Part shown: in pieces, positions 26,439 to 36,400 of the stretch | Layout: each line of letters opens with the position of its first letter | Position numbering within the stretch: the stretch's first letter is position 1 | Origin: an uncultured Rhodopila sp. | Lineage (GTDB): Bacteria; Pseudomonadota; Alphaproteobacteria; Acetobacterales; Acetobacteraceae | Direction of reading: 5' to 3' | Length of the DNA: 64,000 nt | Assembly (NCBI GenBank): GCA_903932145.1 | Contig: CAIZFE010000069.1 | Coordinates: forward strand, 1 to 64,000 | Program-made: the position numbers and the translations under genes | The notes under the pieces: generated by a model | Told to the model about the DNA's origin: nothing | The model's database searches: none | The model's input: the letters and a program-made list of their open reading frames with translations, nothing else

Positions 26439-26986
26439 ATGCGAGATGGGGAGACTTCTATGGATTGGAAAGAACTGAATTGGTCGCCAGCGCCCGAAGC
26501 ATGGAGCGCAACCAACCATGCTGGCAATCCGACCACCAGGTTGAGGAGCCAGGCCCGGCGGCAGCGTCGTCAATGTGGTCGGCGGCGCAACCACCGTGGC
26601 GAGCAAAATGACGATGATCGGCAGGAAAAGCCGCACGCCGGGACAGTTCCTTGCCGGGTCCTGATCGAGGTTCGGACCCACTCTCGGGACGCTGCTCTCG
26701 TCGCCGGTTTACGTGACCAGATCGGGGCCGCATTGCGGCGCAGCGCGGAGTTTGAAGCGTCACACATCCCGGCCAAAGTCAGCGGTGGAGCGGCCGCGCT
26801 TGAGGGCAGGGCGAAAAGCTGGTGGGAGTATAGGATCCGAGGTCGCCAATCACCTGATTGTCGGCGGCTGACCAACACAACGAACCGCAGGCGCGAGGTG
26901 CCTGCAAACCAGAACCGGGGATCGCTTTTCCCGGAGCAGACCGAGCGCGGCGGCCGGGCGGCACATCCGGGTCCGCTTCATCCGGC
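26439..26986. other. About 550 bases without a supported gene
   Basis: Several open frames cross this gap on both strands but none resembles a known protein. One short minus-strand frame (26436-26681) has a hydrophobic stretch LFLPIIVILLATVV and ends just before the ATPase N-terminal region, in the same frame; I could not decide whether it is real. The promoter of the ATPase gene should lie here. No FixJ-like site was found in it. Confidence 0.4.
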
Positions 26987-27658
26987 TCAGGAAAGGTCGT
27001 CGACGATCAGGTGCGGATGGCGTTGCGCCAACGTTCCGGCGATGCGCAACACCTCGCGCATATGCGTTCGGATCGCGTCCTCCGCCCGCCCGGGGTCGCG
27101 GGCGACGACCGCGGCCAGGATCGCTTCGTGTTGTTCGATCAGCACGTCCACCGGGGTCACCGCCGGCAGGCTGAGGAACCGTATGCGATCGAACTGTGCC
27201 TTCTCCCGCTCGATGATGGCCCAGACCCCCACCAGCGCCGCCCCCTCGGCAAATCCGCGATGAAATGCGTCGTCCAGATGGGTGAAGGCCTCGGGATCGT
27301 CGCGTGCGGCGGCCTGTCCGGCCAAAGATGCCTGCAACGCGGCGCGGACCCCTTCGGGAATCCCCCGTTCGGCGGCGCGTCGGACGATCGCCAACTCCAG
27401 CGCCTCGCGCACCAGCCGCGCTTCGTCCATCGCCCGCAACGAAATGCGCGTAACGAAGCTGCCGCGCTGCGGCCGCACCTCAATCAGGCCGTCGTTCACC
27501 AGGCGGATCAGCGCCTCCCGCACCGGCGCACGGCTGGTGCCGAATTGGTGTGCGAGTTCGTTCTCGGACAGTTTCGTGCCCGGCATCAATCGCAGCGCGA
27601 CGATGTCCTGGCGAAGCCGCGCGTAGATCGGACGAAGAATCGGGGCTTCAAACGGCAT
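26987..27658 (-). CDS. GntR-family regulator with FCD domain, probably of hexuronate genes
   Basis: A 223-residue repressor. The N-terminal winged helix (about residues 8-75) contains KLSENELAHQFGTSRAPVREALIRLVNDGLIEVRPQRGSFV, the full GntR signature. The C-terminal all-helical FCD domain (about 90-215) has the usual metal and ligand residues: D-x-x-F-H (DDAFH) and H-x-x-I (EQHEAIL), then RTHMREV. It starts 1 bp after the TRAP transporter stop, so it belongs to that operon. By analogy with UxuR/ExuR it should answer to a hexuronate and bind the palindrome at 30611-30622. Confidence 0.88.
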   Translation of the reverse strand: MPFEAPILRPIYARLRQDIVALRLMPGTKLSENELAHQFGTSRAPVREALIRLVNDGLIEVRPQRGSFVTRISLRAMDEARLVREALELAIVRRAAERGIPEGVRAALQASLAGQAAARDDPEAFTHLDDAFHRGFAEGAALVGVWAIIEREKAQFDRIRFLSLPAVTPVDVLIEQHEAILAAVVARDPGRAEDAIRTHMREVLRIAGTLAQRHPHLIVDDLS

Positions 27659-27659
27659 C

Positions 27660-29510
27660 CTAAAGAAAGCCCGTCGAGATCCAGGGGATCAGCGCGATCA
27701 ACAGCAGCGCGACGAACAACGCCCCAAGGTGCGGCCACACCGAACGGATCGCCACGTCGGGGGATACCCGGCCGATGGCGCACGCCAGGTAGAACCCCAC
27801 ACCAAACGGCGGCGTGAACAAGCCGAACCCCATCGCGAACACCGCCACCATCGCGTAGTGCACCGGATTGACCCCCATTTGGGCGGCGATCGGAAACAGC
27901 AGCGGTCCGAACAGCACGATGGCCGGCACGCCTTCCAGCACGCTGCCCAGAACGATAAAGGCCAGTGCCGAAACAAGCAGGAAGCCCGTCTTGCCGCCCG
28001 GCACCACCGCCATCAGCTCGACCAGCTGGTGCGAGAAACCCGACTGCGTCAACGCCCAGGCCATCGCGGTCGCCGCACCGACCACCAACAGGATCGCCCC
28101 GGACAGCGAGGCGGTCTCCACCAGGATCGGATAGATGCGGCGCCAGTCAAACTGGCGATAAATGAAGACCCCAACCGCGACCGTGTAGAGCACACCGATG
28201 GTGGACACCTCGGTCGCCGTCGCGACCCCATCCACAACGGCGGAGCGGATGACGACCGGCAGCCCCAGTCCGGGAATCGCGATCACCAGCAACCGGCCCA
28301 CCTGTCGCCAGGTAAAGCGCGGCGCCTGCGAGACGTCCTCGGTCCGCGTCTGCCAGAACACCACGACCGCCAGCGCGATCATGCCCACCACGGCCGGCAA
28401 CAGGCCGCCGGTGAACAACGCGGCAATCGACACGCCCGTCACCGACCCGACCGTGATCAGCACGATGCTGGGCGGGATCGTCTCCGACATCACCGCCGAG
28501 GCTGACAGCAGGGAGGTCAGGTTTCCCGCTTTGTTGCCGCGCTTGAGCATGGCCGGAAACAGCGCCGGCGCGACGGCGGCCATATCGGCGGCCTTGGCGC
28601 CGGAAATGCCGGACACGAGATACATCGCCCCGAGCAGCACATATTGCAGGCCGCCGCGCTTGTGTCCGATCAGCGAGACCAGGAACGCGATCATCCGCGT
28701 CGCCAAACCCGCGACCTCGATCAGCGCGCCCAGGAGCACGAACATCGGCACGGCCAGCAGGATCAGGTGCGACATGCCCTCATCCATCCGGCTGGGCACG
28801 ATCGACACCGGGATGGAGGTGGCGAAGGCGATGAAACCGGTGGTGCCGAGCATGAAAGCGAAGGCGATCGGGACGCCGATCATCATCGCGGCGGCCACGA
28901 ACACCACGAAGAACAGCAACAGATTGGCGTTGCCCATGTCCTCCAGGTCGTCGGCGAACCACAACAGCACGGCCACGACGGCACTGACCACGGCCACCGC
29001 GGCCAGGATCTGCCGCCAGTTGGTCAGCAGCAGCATATTGCGCAGTGCTGTCAGCAGCATCAGCACCATGCCAACGCCGATCGCCGCGCCGCGATACCCC
29101 TCGGAGATTTCCAGCACCGGACTCAACCCGGCGCGCAGTTCGTCATAATGCTCGTAGCAGGGCGAGATCAGCGCCAGCAGCACCGCGCAGATCAGCATCA
29201 GCGCCACCGCATCCAGCCAGGCTCGGCGTTCCGGGTCCATGCCGCGCACGAAGGCGGTCAGGCGCATGTGCTCGCCACGCCGTAATGCGACCACCGCGCC
29301 CAGCGACGCCAGCCAGATGAACAGCAGCGAGCCAAGCTCATCCGACCAGGGAAACGGGCTGTCGAAGACATAGCGCGCGGTGGTGCCACCGCCGAGCAGC
29401 ACCACCTCGGCAACGACCAGGCAGGCGGCAATCGCCTCCACGGTGGAGAAGATCGCCCGGTCGGCCGCACGCAGCCAACCGCGGGTGAATTCCGGCGCCT
29501 TGGTGTTCAT
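27660..29510 (-). CDS. TRAP transporter, fused small (DctQ) and large (DctM) permease
   Basis: A 616-residue inner-membrane protein. The first four helices (about residues 15-165) are DctQ-like: GTTARYVFDSPFPWSDELGSLLFIWLASLGAVVAL is a typical Q-domain core. The rest is DctM-like with about twelve helices, including GVPIAFAFMLGTTGFI, PMFVLLGALIEVAGLATRMI, SGAKAADMAAVAPALFPAM and the C-terminal TPPFGVGFYLACAIGRV. With the DctP protein next to it, it imports an organic acid using an ion gradient. ATG 29510 has AGGCAGGCGG upstream. Context with uxuA and uxuB points to a hexuronate. Confidence 0.92.
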   Translation of the reverse strand: MNTKAPEFTRGWLRAADRAIFSTVEAIAACLVVAEVVLLGGGTTARYVFDSPFPWSDELGSLLFIWLASLGAVVALRRGEHMRLTAFVRGMDPERRAWLDAVALMLICAVLLALISPCYEHYDELRAGLSPVLEISEGYRGAAIGVGMVLMLLTALRNMLLLTNWRQILAAVAVVSAVVAVLLWFADDLEDMGNANLLLFFVVFVAAAMMIGVPIAFAFMLGTTGFIAFATSIPVSIVPSRMDEGMSHLILLAVPMFVLLGALIEVAGLATRMIAFLVSLIGHKRGGLQYVLLGAMYLVSGISGAKAADMAAVAPALFPAMLKRGNKAGNLTSLLSASAVMSETIPPSIVLITVGSVTGVSIAALFTGGLLPAVVGMIALAVVVFWQTRTEDVSQAPRFTWRQVGRLLVIAIPGLGLPVVIRSAVVDGVATATEVSTIGVLYTVAVGVFIYRQFDWRRIYPILVETASLSGAILLVVGAATAMAWALTQSGFSHQLVELMAVVPGGKTGFLLVSALAFIVLGSVLEGVPAIVLFGPLLFPIAAQMGVNPVHYAMVAVFAMGFGLFTPPFGVGFYLACAIGRVSPDVAIRSVWPHLGALFVALLLIALIPWISTGFL

Positions 29511-29527
29511 CCGCCTGCCTCTTGCGA

Positions 29528-30532
29528 TCAGAGCGAGCCGGTGTACTGCTCCATCAGCCCCCAGGCCTGATCGCCGAACTTGCCGCGCCATTCAGTATAG
29601 AAACCGGCGGCCTTCAGCGCCTCACGGAACGGAGCCTTGTCGGGGTTGTTGATGATGACGCCGGCCTTGGTCAGCGAGGCGGCCAGATCGACGTTCAGTT
29701 GCGCGATGTCGGCGCGCTGGCTTGTGGCGGCCTCACCCAACCGCTTCGTCATGACGTCGCGGATGTCTTCCGGTATCGACAGCCATTTCTTCTGGTTGGC
29801 GAAGATGTGGTGGCCGTCCCAGATATGGCCGGTCAGGGCGATGTATTTCTGCACTTCGTACAGCTTTGCGCTGTTGATCAGGGCGAGGGGGTTCTCCTGC
29901 CCATCGACCACATGGGTCTGCAGCGCGGCGTAAAGTTCGCCGAAATTGATCGCGGTGGGGGCGGCGCCCAGCGCCTTGAAAGCGGTGACCCAAAGCTGGT
30001 TGCCGGGGACGCGGATCTTGAAGCCCTTCAGATCGTCTGGCCCATTGATCGGCTTGGCGCCGGAGGTAATGTTGCGATAGCCATTATCGAGCATCTTCGG
30101 CATCACGACCAGACCGACATCCGGGAACCGCGCGCGGACATGGTCGCCGAGTGAGCCGTCCATGGCGGCCCAGACTTTGTCGTAGCTGGCGAAGGCGAAG
30201 GCCACGCAGTTGATGCTGGCGACCGGCACGACGGTCTGGTTGGCGCCCGAGGTGGACATGAAATCCAGCGCGCCGCTGCGGGTCTGGTTGAACATGTCGG
30301 GCTCGCTACCAAGCTGGCTGGCGGGATAGACCTGTAGGTCCACGGCGCCGCTGGTGTCGGCCGCAATGGCCTTGGCCGCGTCGGTGATGCGCGTCACGCC
30401 GGGGTGATCGGCCGGGAACGCGGTGCCGTAGCGCAGCTTGAATTTGGCGCCGGCCGCGAGGGCAGGGCGGGCGAGCAGGGCGGTCGCGGTGAGTCCGGCG
30501 GTGAAGCCGCGCCTGGTTGTGACGTTGGTCAT
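29528..30532 (-). CDS. TRAP transporter periplasmic binding protein (DctP family)
   Basis: A 334-residue secreted protein. The N-terminus MTNVTTRRGFTAGLTATALLARPALA has a twin-arginine-like RRGF and a cleavage site near residue 27. The mature part shows the DctP fold: KFKLRYGTAFPADHPGV, LKGFKIRVPGNQLWVTAFKALGAAPTAINFGELYAALQTHVVDGQENPL (the conserved Arg that binds the substrate carboxylate, near 170, and the E/Y region), and GHIWDGHHIFANQKKW. First gene of the leftward operon binding protein, permease, GntR. Ligand inferred to be glucuronate, galacturonate or a related acid. Confidence 0.92.
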   Translation of the reverse strand: MTNVTTRRGFTAGLTATALLARPALAAGAKFKLRYGTAFPADHPGVTRITDAAKAIAADTSGAVDLQVYPASQLGSEPDMFNQTRSGALDFMSTSGANQTVVPVASINCVAFAFASYDKVWAAMDGSLGDHVRARFPDVGLVVMPKMLDNGYRNITSGAKPINGPDDLKGFKIRVPGNQLWVTAFKALGAAPTAINFGELYAALQTHVVDGQENPLALINSAKLYEVQKYIALTGHIWDGHHIFANQKKWLSIPEDIRDVMTKRLGEAATSQRADIAQLNVDLAASLTKAGVIINNPDKAPFREALKAAGFYTEWRGKFGDQAWGLMEQYTGSL

Positions 30533-30610
30533 GATGTTTCCTCCGATCCGATATGGTCTCGCCGGCCTGCGTTTGGCTTGCGACCGGATGGGCCGGCGTG
30601 TTACCGGTTT

Positions 30611-30622
30611 CTAGTCGACTAG
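30611..30622. promoter_or_regulatory. Perfect 12-bp palindrome in the divergent uxu/TRAP promoter
   Basis: CTAGTCGACTAG, with the heptamer TAGTCGA repeated directly at 30612 and 30619. It lies between the divergent binding-protein gene (start 30532) and uxuB (start 30666). The GT...AC centre fits GntR-family sites. Likely operator of the GntR protein at 26987-27658. Confidence 0.6.
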
Positions 30623-30665
30623 TCGATCAGTTTGTGCGGGGAAAATTCAAAATGGGACTCTTGGC

Positions 30666-32126
30666 ATGACACTGCGCCGCCTTTCGTCGGCGACGCTGTC
30701 CGCGGTTCGCCCCGGGGTTGTGCAGCCCGGGTATGAGCGCGATCGCGTCGGCGTTGGCATCGTCCATCTCGGACTCGGTGCCTTTGTGCGCGCCCATCTG
30801 GCAACCTACACCGATGATGTCCTGGCGCTGGAGCCCGGGGATTGGGGCATCGCCGGCGTTAGCCTGCGCCACCCGGATCAGCGCGATCGGTTGGCCCCGC
30901 AGAGCGGACTTTACACCGCCTTGCAGCGGGACAGCGGCGGTATCAGTGCCCGCATCGTCGGCTGTCTGCGTGAGCAGTTGGTCGCGCCGGAGGACCCGGA
31001 GGCCGTCGTGGCGCGCATGGCCGACGCGGCCACGCGCATCGTCAGCCTGACGGTCACCGAGAAGGGCTATGGCCACGATCCCGCAACCGGTCGCCTTGAT
31101 GTCGTGCATCCGGACATCGCCGATGATGTGCGGAACCCTGCCGCGCCCCGTTCCGCCGTCGGGTTCCTGGTCGCGGCGCTGGCGCGGCGACGCCACGCCG
31201 GGTTGGCGCCGTTCACCGTGCTATGCTGCGACAATCTGCCGCATAACGGTCGCCTGCTGGCGGGATTGGTGCGCGACTTTGCCGCATTGCGCGACGACCG
31301 CCTGTCCGCCTGGATCGACGCGAACGGCGCGTTCCCCTGTACCATGGTGGACCGGATCGTCCCGGCAACCACGGACGCCGACCTGGCCGCCGCCGCGGAT
31401 GCGATCGGCCTGACCGACGCCGCACCCTTGGTGCATGAACCATTTCGTCAGTTCGTCATTGAGGACTCGTTCGTGGACGGCGCGCGCCCGGCCTGGGAGC
31501 GCGTTGGCGCCGAACCCGTCAGCGATGTCGCGCCATACGAACACATGAAACTGCGGCTTTTGAACGGGGCGCATTCGGCGCTGGCCTATCTCGGCTACCT
31601 CGCCGGGCACGAGACGATCGCCGACACCATGGCCGACCCGGTGCTGGCGGCGTATGTGGCCGCATTGTGGGAGCATGAGATCATTCCGGTCGTGCCCGCC
31701 CCGCCCGGCGCCGATTTGCGCGACTACGCCGCCAGCCTGTCGGCCCGGTTCCGTAACACCGCCATCCGGCACCGAACGTGGCAGATCGCGATGGACGGCT
31801 CGCAGAAGCTGCCGCAGCGGCTGTTGTCCACCATCCGCGAACGGCTGAGCCGAGGTTTACCGATCCCGCGTCTGGCCATGGCCGTCGCCGCCTGGATGGT
31901 TTACGTCGGCGGTGTTGATGAGGCTGGCCGGCCGATCGACGTGCGCGATCCGCTCGCCGCGCAGCTTCGCAAGGCGGCCGAGGACAACCGTATCCTTGAT
32001 ATGGAGGCCGTCTTCGGCACCGACCTGCCACGCTCCGATACATTCATTGCCGCGGTGACGCACGCATACGGTCTGCTGCGAGCCGTCGGCGCACGCCGGG
32101 CACTCGCCAGCATGGGAGAATCGTAA
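30666..32126 (+). CDS. uxuB: Mannitol dehydrogenase family oxidoreductase, probably fructuronate reductase
   Basis: A 486-residue polyol/hexuronate dehydrogenase. N-terminal Rossmann start GVGIVHLGLGAFVRAHLATYTDD, the middle CCDNLPHNGR, then MVDRIVP, and the catalytic helix KLRLLNGAHSALAYLG with the Lys-x(4)-Asn-x-x-His pattern. Fructuronate reductase makes mannonate with NADH; the next gene, uxuA, dehydrates mannonate, which supports this substrate. Its TAA overlaps the uxuA start (TAATG). Transcribed divergently from the TRAP operon. A mannitol dehydrogenase role is less likely given the neighbours. Confidence 0.85.
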   Translation: MTLRRLSSATLSAVRPGVVQPGYERDRVGVGIVHLGLGAFVRAHLATYTDDVLALEPGDWGIAGVSLRHPDQRDRLAPQSGLYTALQRDSGGISARIVGCLREQLVAPEDPEAVVARMADAATRIVSLTVTEKGYGHDPATGRLDVVHPDIADDVRNPAAPRSAVGFLVAALARRRHAGLAPFTVLCCDNLPHNGRLLAGLVRDFAALRDDRLSAWIDANGAFPCTMVDRIVPATTDADLAAAADAIGLTDAAPLVHEPFRQFVIEDSFVDGARPAWERVGAEPVSDVAPYEHMKLRLLNGAHSALAYLGYLAGHETIADTMADPVLAAYVAALWEHEIIPVVPAPPGADLRDYAASLSARFRNTAIRHRTWQIAMDGSQKLPQRLLSTIRERLSRGLPIPRLAMAVAAWMVYVGGVDEAGRPIDVRDPLAAQLRKAAEDNRILDMEAVFGTDLPRSDTFIAAVTHAYGLLRAVGARRALASMGES

Positions 32127-33322
32127 TGGAACAAAGTTGGCGCTGGTTCGGTCCTGACGACGTCGTGCCGTTGCGCGCGATTCGGCAAGCGGGCGCGCAA
32201 GGCGTCGTCACCGCCCTGCATCAAATCCCCTACGGCGTGGTCTGGCCCGTCGAAGACATCCGCGTCCGGCAAGCCCAGATTGAGGCCGATCCCTCGCTCG
32301 CCCTGCACTGGAATGTCGTCGAAAGCCTGCCGATCCACGAGCGGATCAAACTCGGCGAGGGCGACCTGACCGAATTGTTCGATAACTACCGGCAGTCGAT
32401 GCGGAACCTCGCCGCATGCGGCGTTCGGACGATCTGCTACAACTTCATGCCGGTGGTGGATTGGACCCGCACCGAACTGTATCACCCCTTGCCGGGCGGC
32501 GGCACGGCGCTGCGCTTCAATGCGCACCAATACGCCGCGTTTGACTGCTTCATGCTGCAACGCCAAGGTGCCGAAGACGACCATCCAGCCGATGTCGTCG
32601 CGCATGCCCGTGTCTGGTTCGATGCCGCCTCGGACTCCGACAAGGCGATCTTGCTGTCGAGCATCATGGCCGGCCTGCCCGGAGCGTTCGACCGTTACGA
32701 TATCCCGGCGCTGCGCGGCATGCTCGCGCGCTACAAGGACATCGACGGCACCGCCGTGCGCAAGAATCTCGCTCGGTTCCTGCGAGAAATCGTCCCGACC
32801 GCGGAAGAGTGCGGCATCCGCATGGCGATCCATCCCGACGATCCGCCGCGTCCGCTGATGGGCCTGCCGCGGATCGTTTCATGCGCCGATGACCTGACGT
32901 TTATCGTGAACGCGGCACGCTCGCCTTCGAACGGCATTACGCTGTGCACCGGCTCGCTCGGTGCCGGCGTGCAGAACGACGTGCCGGCGATCACGCGCCA
33001 ATTCGCCGCCGACATTCATTTCGTGCATCTGCGCAACGTCGCCAAGGAACCGGACGGATCGTTCATGGAAGCCGAACACCTGTCGGGCGACACCGATTTG
33101 GTGGCGGTGATTGCGGCTGTGCTTGAGGAACAGCAGCGCCGTAAAGAGGCGAACCCGATGGACTGGCGCATCCCGTTCCGCCCGGATCACGGGCACGAGC
33201 TGCTGGACGACGCCGGTAAACGCAGTTTCCCGGGCTATTCGGCGATCGGACGGCTGAAGGGATTGGCGGAAATTCGCGGCGTGATGACGGCCATAGCGTC
33301 GCTGCGCGGACTGCCGGTCTGA
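32126..33322 (+). CDS. uxuA: Mannonate dehydratase
   Basis: A 398-residue enzyme converting D-mannonate to 2-keto-3-deoxygluconate. Family strings: RWFGPDDVVPLRAIRQAGAQGVVTALHQIPYGVVW at the N-terminus, CGVRTICYNFMPVVDWTRT, GIRMAIHPDDPPRPLMGLPRIVS, GITLCTGSLGAGVQND, IHFVHLRNV and PFRPDHGHELLDD. The His and Asp residues in these are the metal ligands. TIM-barrel, cytosolic. Start at 32126 overlaps the uxuB stop, so the two are translationally coupled. No uxaC or kdgK is next to it; those steps must be encoded elsewhere. Confidence 0.95.
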   Translation: MEQSWRWFGPDDVVPLRAIRQAGAQGVVTALHQIPYGVVWPVEDIRVRQAQIEADPSLALHWNVVESLPIHERIKLGEGDLTELFDNYRQSMRNLAACGVRTICYNFMPVVDWTRTELYHPLPGGGTALRFNAHQYAAFDCFMLQRQGAEDDHPADVVAHARVWFDAASDSDKAILLSSIMAGLPGAFDRYDIPALRGMLARYKDIDGTAVRKNLARFLREIVPTAEECGIRMAIHPDDPPRPLMGLPRIVSCADDLTFIVNAARSPSNGITLCTGSLGAGVQNDVPAITRQFAADIHFVHLRNVAKEPDGSFMEAEHLSGDTDLVAVIAAVLEEQQRRKEANPMDWRIPFRPDHGHELLDDAGKRSFPGYSAIGRLKGLAEIRGVMTAIASLRGLPV

Positions 33323-33403
33323 CGGCAGCCGCATGATAAAATTGTCCTGACCGCTTCAGCGCCAGTCCCGGTTATTGGGCGGTAAGCGGCCGGTCTCCTC
33401 TCC

Positions 33404-36400
33404 TTAGGCCGGGTGAAACCGGCTGCCGTCCCGGCTGGCCAGTTCCTCATATTGCCGATACTTTTCCGTAACGACATCTTGTGCCATGGTCAGAAGCGTT
33501 TCCGCCTCCTCCGGCCGCGTGCTTGCCAGGGAACTGTAGCGCAACTCGTTATAGGCATAGCTCTTCAGGGGAATACGCGGACGTGGGGAGTCGAGCCGGA
33601 ATGGGTTTTCGCCGACCGTGCGCATCATCGGATTGAAACGGAACAGCGGCCAGTAGCCGCTGGCGGTCGCCAAATCCTGCTGCTTCATCCCGAAGCGCAT
33701 GTCGATACCATGGGCGATACAATGGCTGTATGCCAGGATCAGCGAGGGGCCGTTATACGCCTCGGCCTCACGAAATGCCTGTAAGGTATGTTGCGGGTTT
33801 GCGCCCATTGCGACCTGTGCCACATAGACGTTGCCATAGGCGATCGCCTGCATAGCCAGATCCTTCCGCGCGGTCCGCTTTCCAGACGCGGCGAACTTGG
33901 CCACGGCGCCCAGTGGCGTTGCCTTGGACGCCTGGCCGCCGGTGTTCGAATAAACCTCTGTATCGAGCACCAACACATTCACATCGTGCGCGGTCGCAAG
34001 CACATGATCCAAGCCGCCGAAGCCGATATCGTAGGCCCAGCCGTCACCACCAACGATCCAGATGCTACGGCGAACCAGGTGATCGACAACCGACAACAGA
34101 TCCAGCGCCAGCGGTTCCCGCATTCCCAGCAGCCTTGTCTTCAACTGCGCCACGCGTATCCGTTGCGCGCGAATATCAGACTCCTTGATCTGCGGCGCCT
34201 TGGCAATGGAATCGGCCAAATCAGCCCCGACCTTGTCCGCCAGGCGGGAGAGCAACGACAATGCCAGCGAAAGATGCTTGTCGGCGGCCAGCCGAAAGCC
34301 GAGACCGAACTCCGCATTGTCCTCGAACAGCGAATTTGACCAGGCGGGCCCTCGGCCTTCGGCGTTCTTGGTCCAGGGCGTGACGGGCAGGTTGCCGCCG
34401 TAGATCGACGAACAACCCGTGGCGTTGGCCACCTGCAACCGATCCCCGAACAACTGGCTCAACAGCTTAAGGTACGGCGTTTCGCCGCAGCCGCCGCATG
34501 CGCCGGAGAACTCAAACAACGGCTCCAGAAACTGCACACCGCGAACATCGGCGAAGTCCACGCGGGCGCGATCGTTGACCGGCAGGGTTTCGAAGAACGC
34601 GATGTTAGCGCGTTCGTCCGCCAGGATCGGCGCCTTGTCTTCCATGTTGAGGGCTTTGACCTCGTGTTCCCTGGGGCTGATCGCCGGGCAGGCTTCGATG
34701 CACAAGCCGCATCCGGTGCAATCCTCGACGTAGAACTGCAGGGTGAAGCGCGCTTCGGGGTAGCCCCGCGCATTGACCGGAGCGGATTTGAAGGTTGCCG
34801 GGGCGCCCGTCAGTTTGTCTTCGTTGTAGTATTTGGCACGAATGACACTGTGCGGACAAACGAAGCTGCATTGCCCGCATTGGATGCAGAGGTCTTCCCG
34901 CCACACCGGCACGATATCGGAGATGTTGCGCTTTTCAAACGCTGACGTGCCGGATGGAAATGTGCCGTCGGCCGGGATCAGGCTGACGGGCAACTCGTCC
35001 CCGAGCCCGGCGAAAATCCGAGCGGTCACGTCACGGACAAACGCGGGCGCATTGTCTGGAACCAACATCTGCATATCGATCCGGCTGGTGACAGCCACCG
35101 GGACCGGTATTTCGTTCAACCGAGCCAGCGTGCCATCGACCGCCGCAAAATTCTTATCGACGACCTCCTGGCCCTTGCGCTCGTAGGACTTGCGGATGGC
35201 CTCCTTGATGTGACCGATCGCTTTCTCGCGCGGCAACACGCCGGATATCGCGAAGAAGCAGGTTTGCAACACGGTGTTTGTCCGTGAACCCAGACCAACC
35301 TCACGGGCCACCGAACCGGCGTCGATGACGAACAGACGCAGCTTCTTGTCGATAATCGTCTGCTGCACAGGACGCGGCAGACGATCCCACACCTCGGCTG
35401 TGGGATAGGGCGCGTTCAACAGCACCGTGGCCCCAACGGCGGCCACACGCAGCAAATCCTGCCGTTCCAACGCGACAAACTGATGACATGCCACGAAACT
35501 CGCCCGGGCGATCAGATATGGTGCATGGATCGGTTCCGGACCAAACCGCAAATGCGAAATCGTTTGCGCGCCGGATTTGTGCGAGTCATAAACGAAATAA
35601 CCTTGCGCGTATAGACCCGCGTCCTCGGCGATGATCTTAACGCTATTCTTGTTCGCACCAACGGTCCCGTCGGCACCCAGTCCGTAGAAAACAGCGCGCG
35701 TGACCTCGTCTTTCTCGATCATGAAGGTTTCATCGATCGGCAGACTGGTGTGGGTGACGTCGTCGTTGATCCCAAGCGTGAAGCTGCTGCGCGGTTTATC
35801 CGCCTTCAGTTCGTCGAATGCCGCCTTCGCCATCGCGGGGGTAAAGTCCTTTGACGACAGGCCGTACCGGCCGCCGATCACTCTCGGCATCGTTGCACGC
35901 TCGCCATTCGCGACAGCGCCGGCCAGGGCGGTCACGACGTCCTGGAACAGCGGTTCTCCGGTCGAACCAACCTCCTTGGTGCGGTCAAGAACGGCAATAC
36001 CGCGTACCGAATCGGGCAATGCCGCCAGCAAATGCGATACGGAAAATGGCCGATACAGGCGGACCTGCAAGACGCCGACCCTTTCGCCCTTCGCCGCCAA
36101 AACCGCCGCGGCGGATCTGGCGGTTTCGGCACCCGATCCCATCAAGATCACAACGCGTTGGGCATCCGGAGCGCCTTCGTAGTCGAACAAATGATACTGC
36201 CGCCCCGTCAGCGCCGCGAAACGGTTCATCGCACCTTCAACGATACCAGGGACTTTGGCGTAATACGGATTAACCGCTTCCCGCGCCTGAAAGAATGTAT
36301 CCGGATTCTGCGCAGTGCCTCGGATGAACGGATGTTCCGGGTTCAGCGCACGGCCACGATGGGCGCGCACCAGATCGTCGTCGATCATCGCGCGAATTTC

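Noticed and set aside
26382-27263. A 293-codon + strand frame
   Set aside because: No similarity to known proteins, mostly antisense to the ATPase upstream region and the GntR gene, with low-complexity Arg/Pro content.
27729-29285. Several long + strand frames rich in Arg, His and Gln
   Set aside because: They are antisense shadows of the fused TRAP permease gene.
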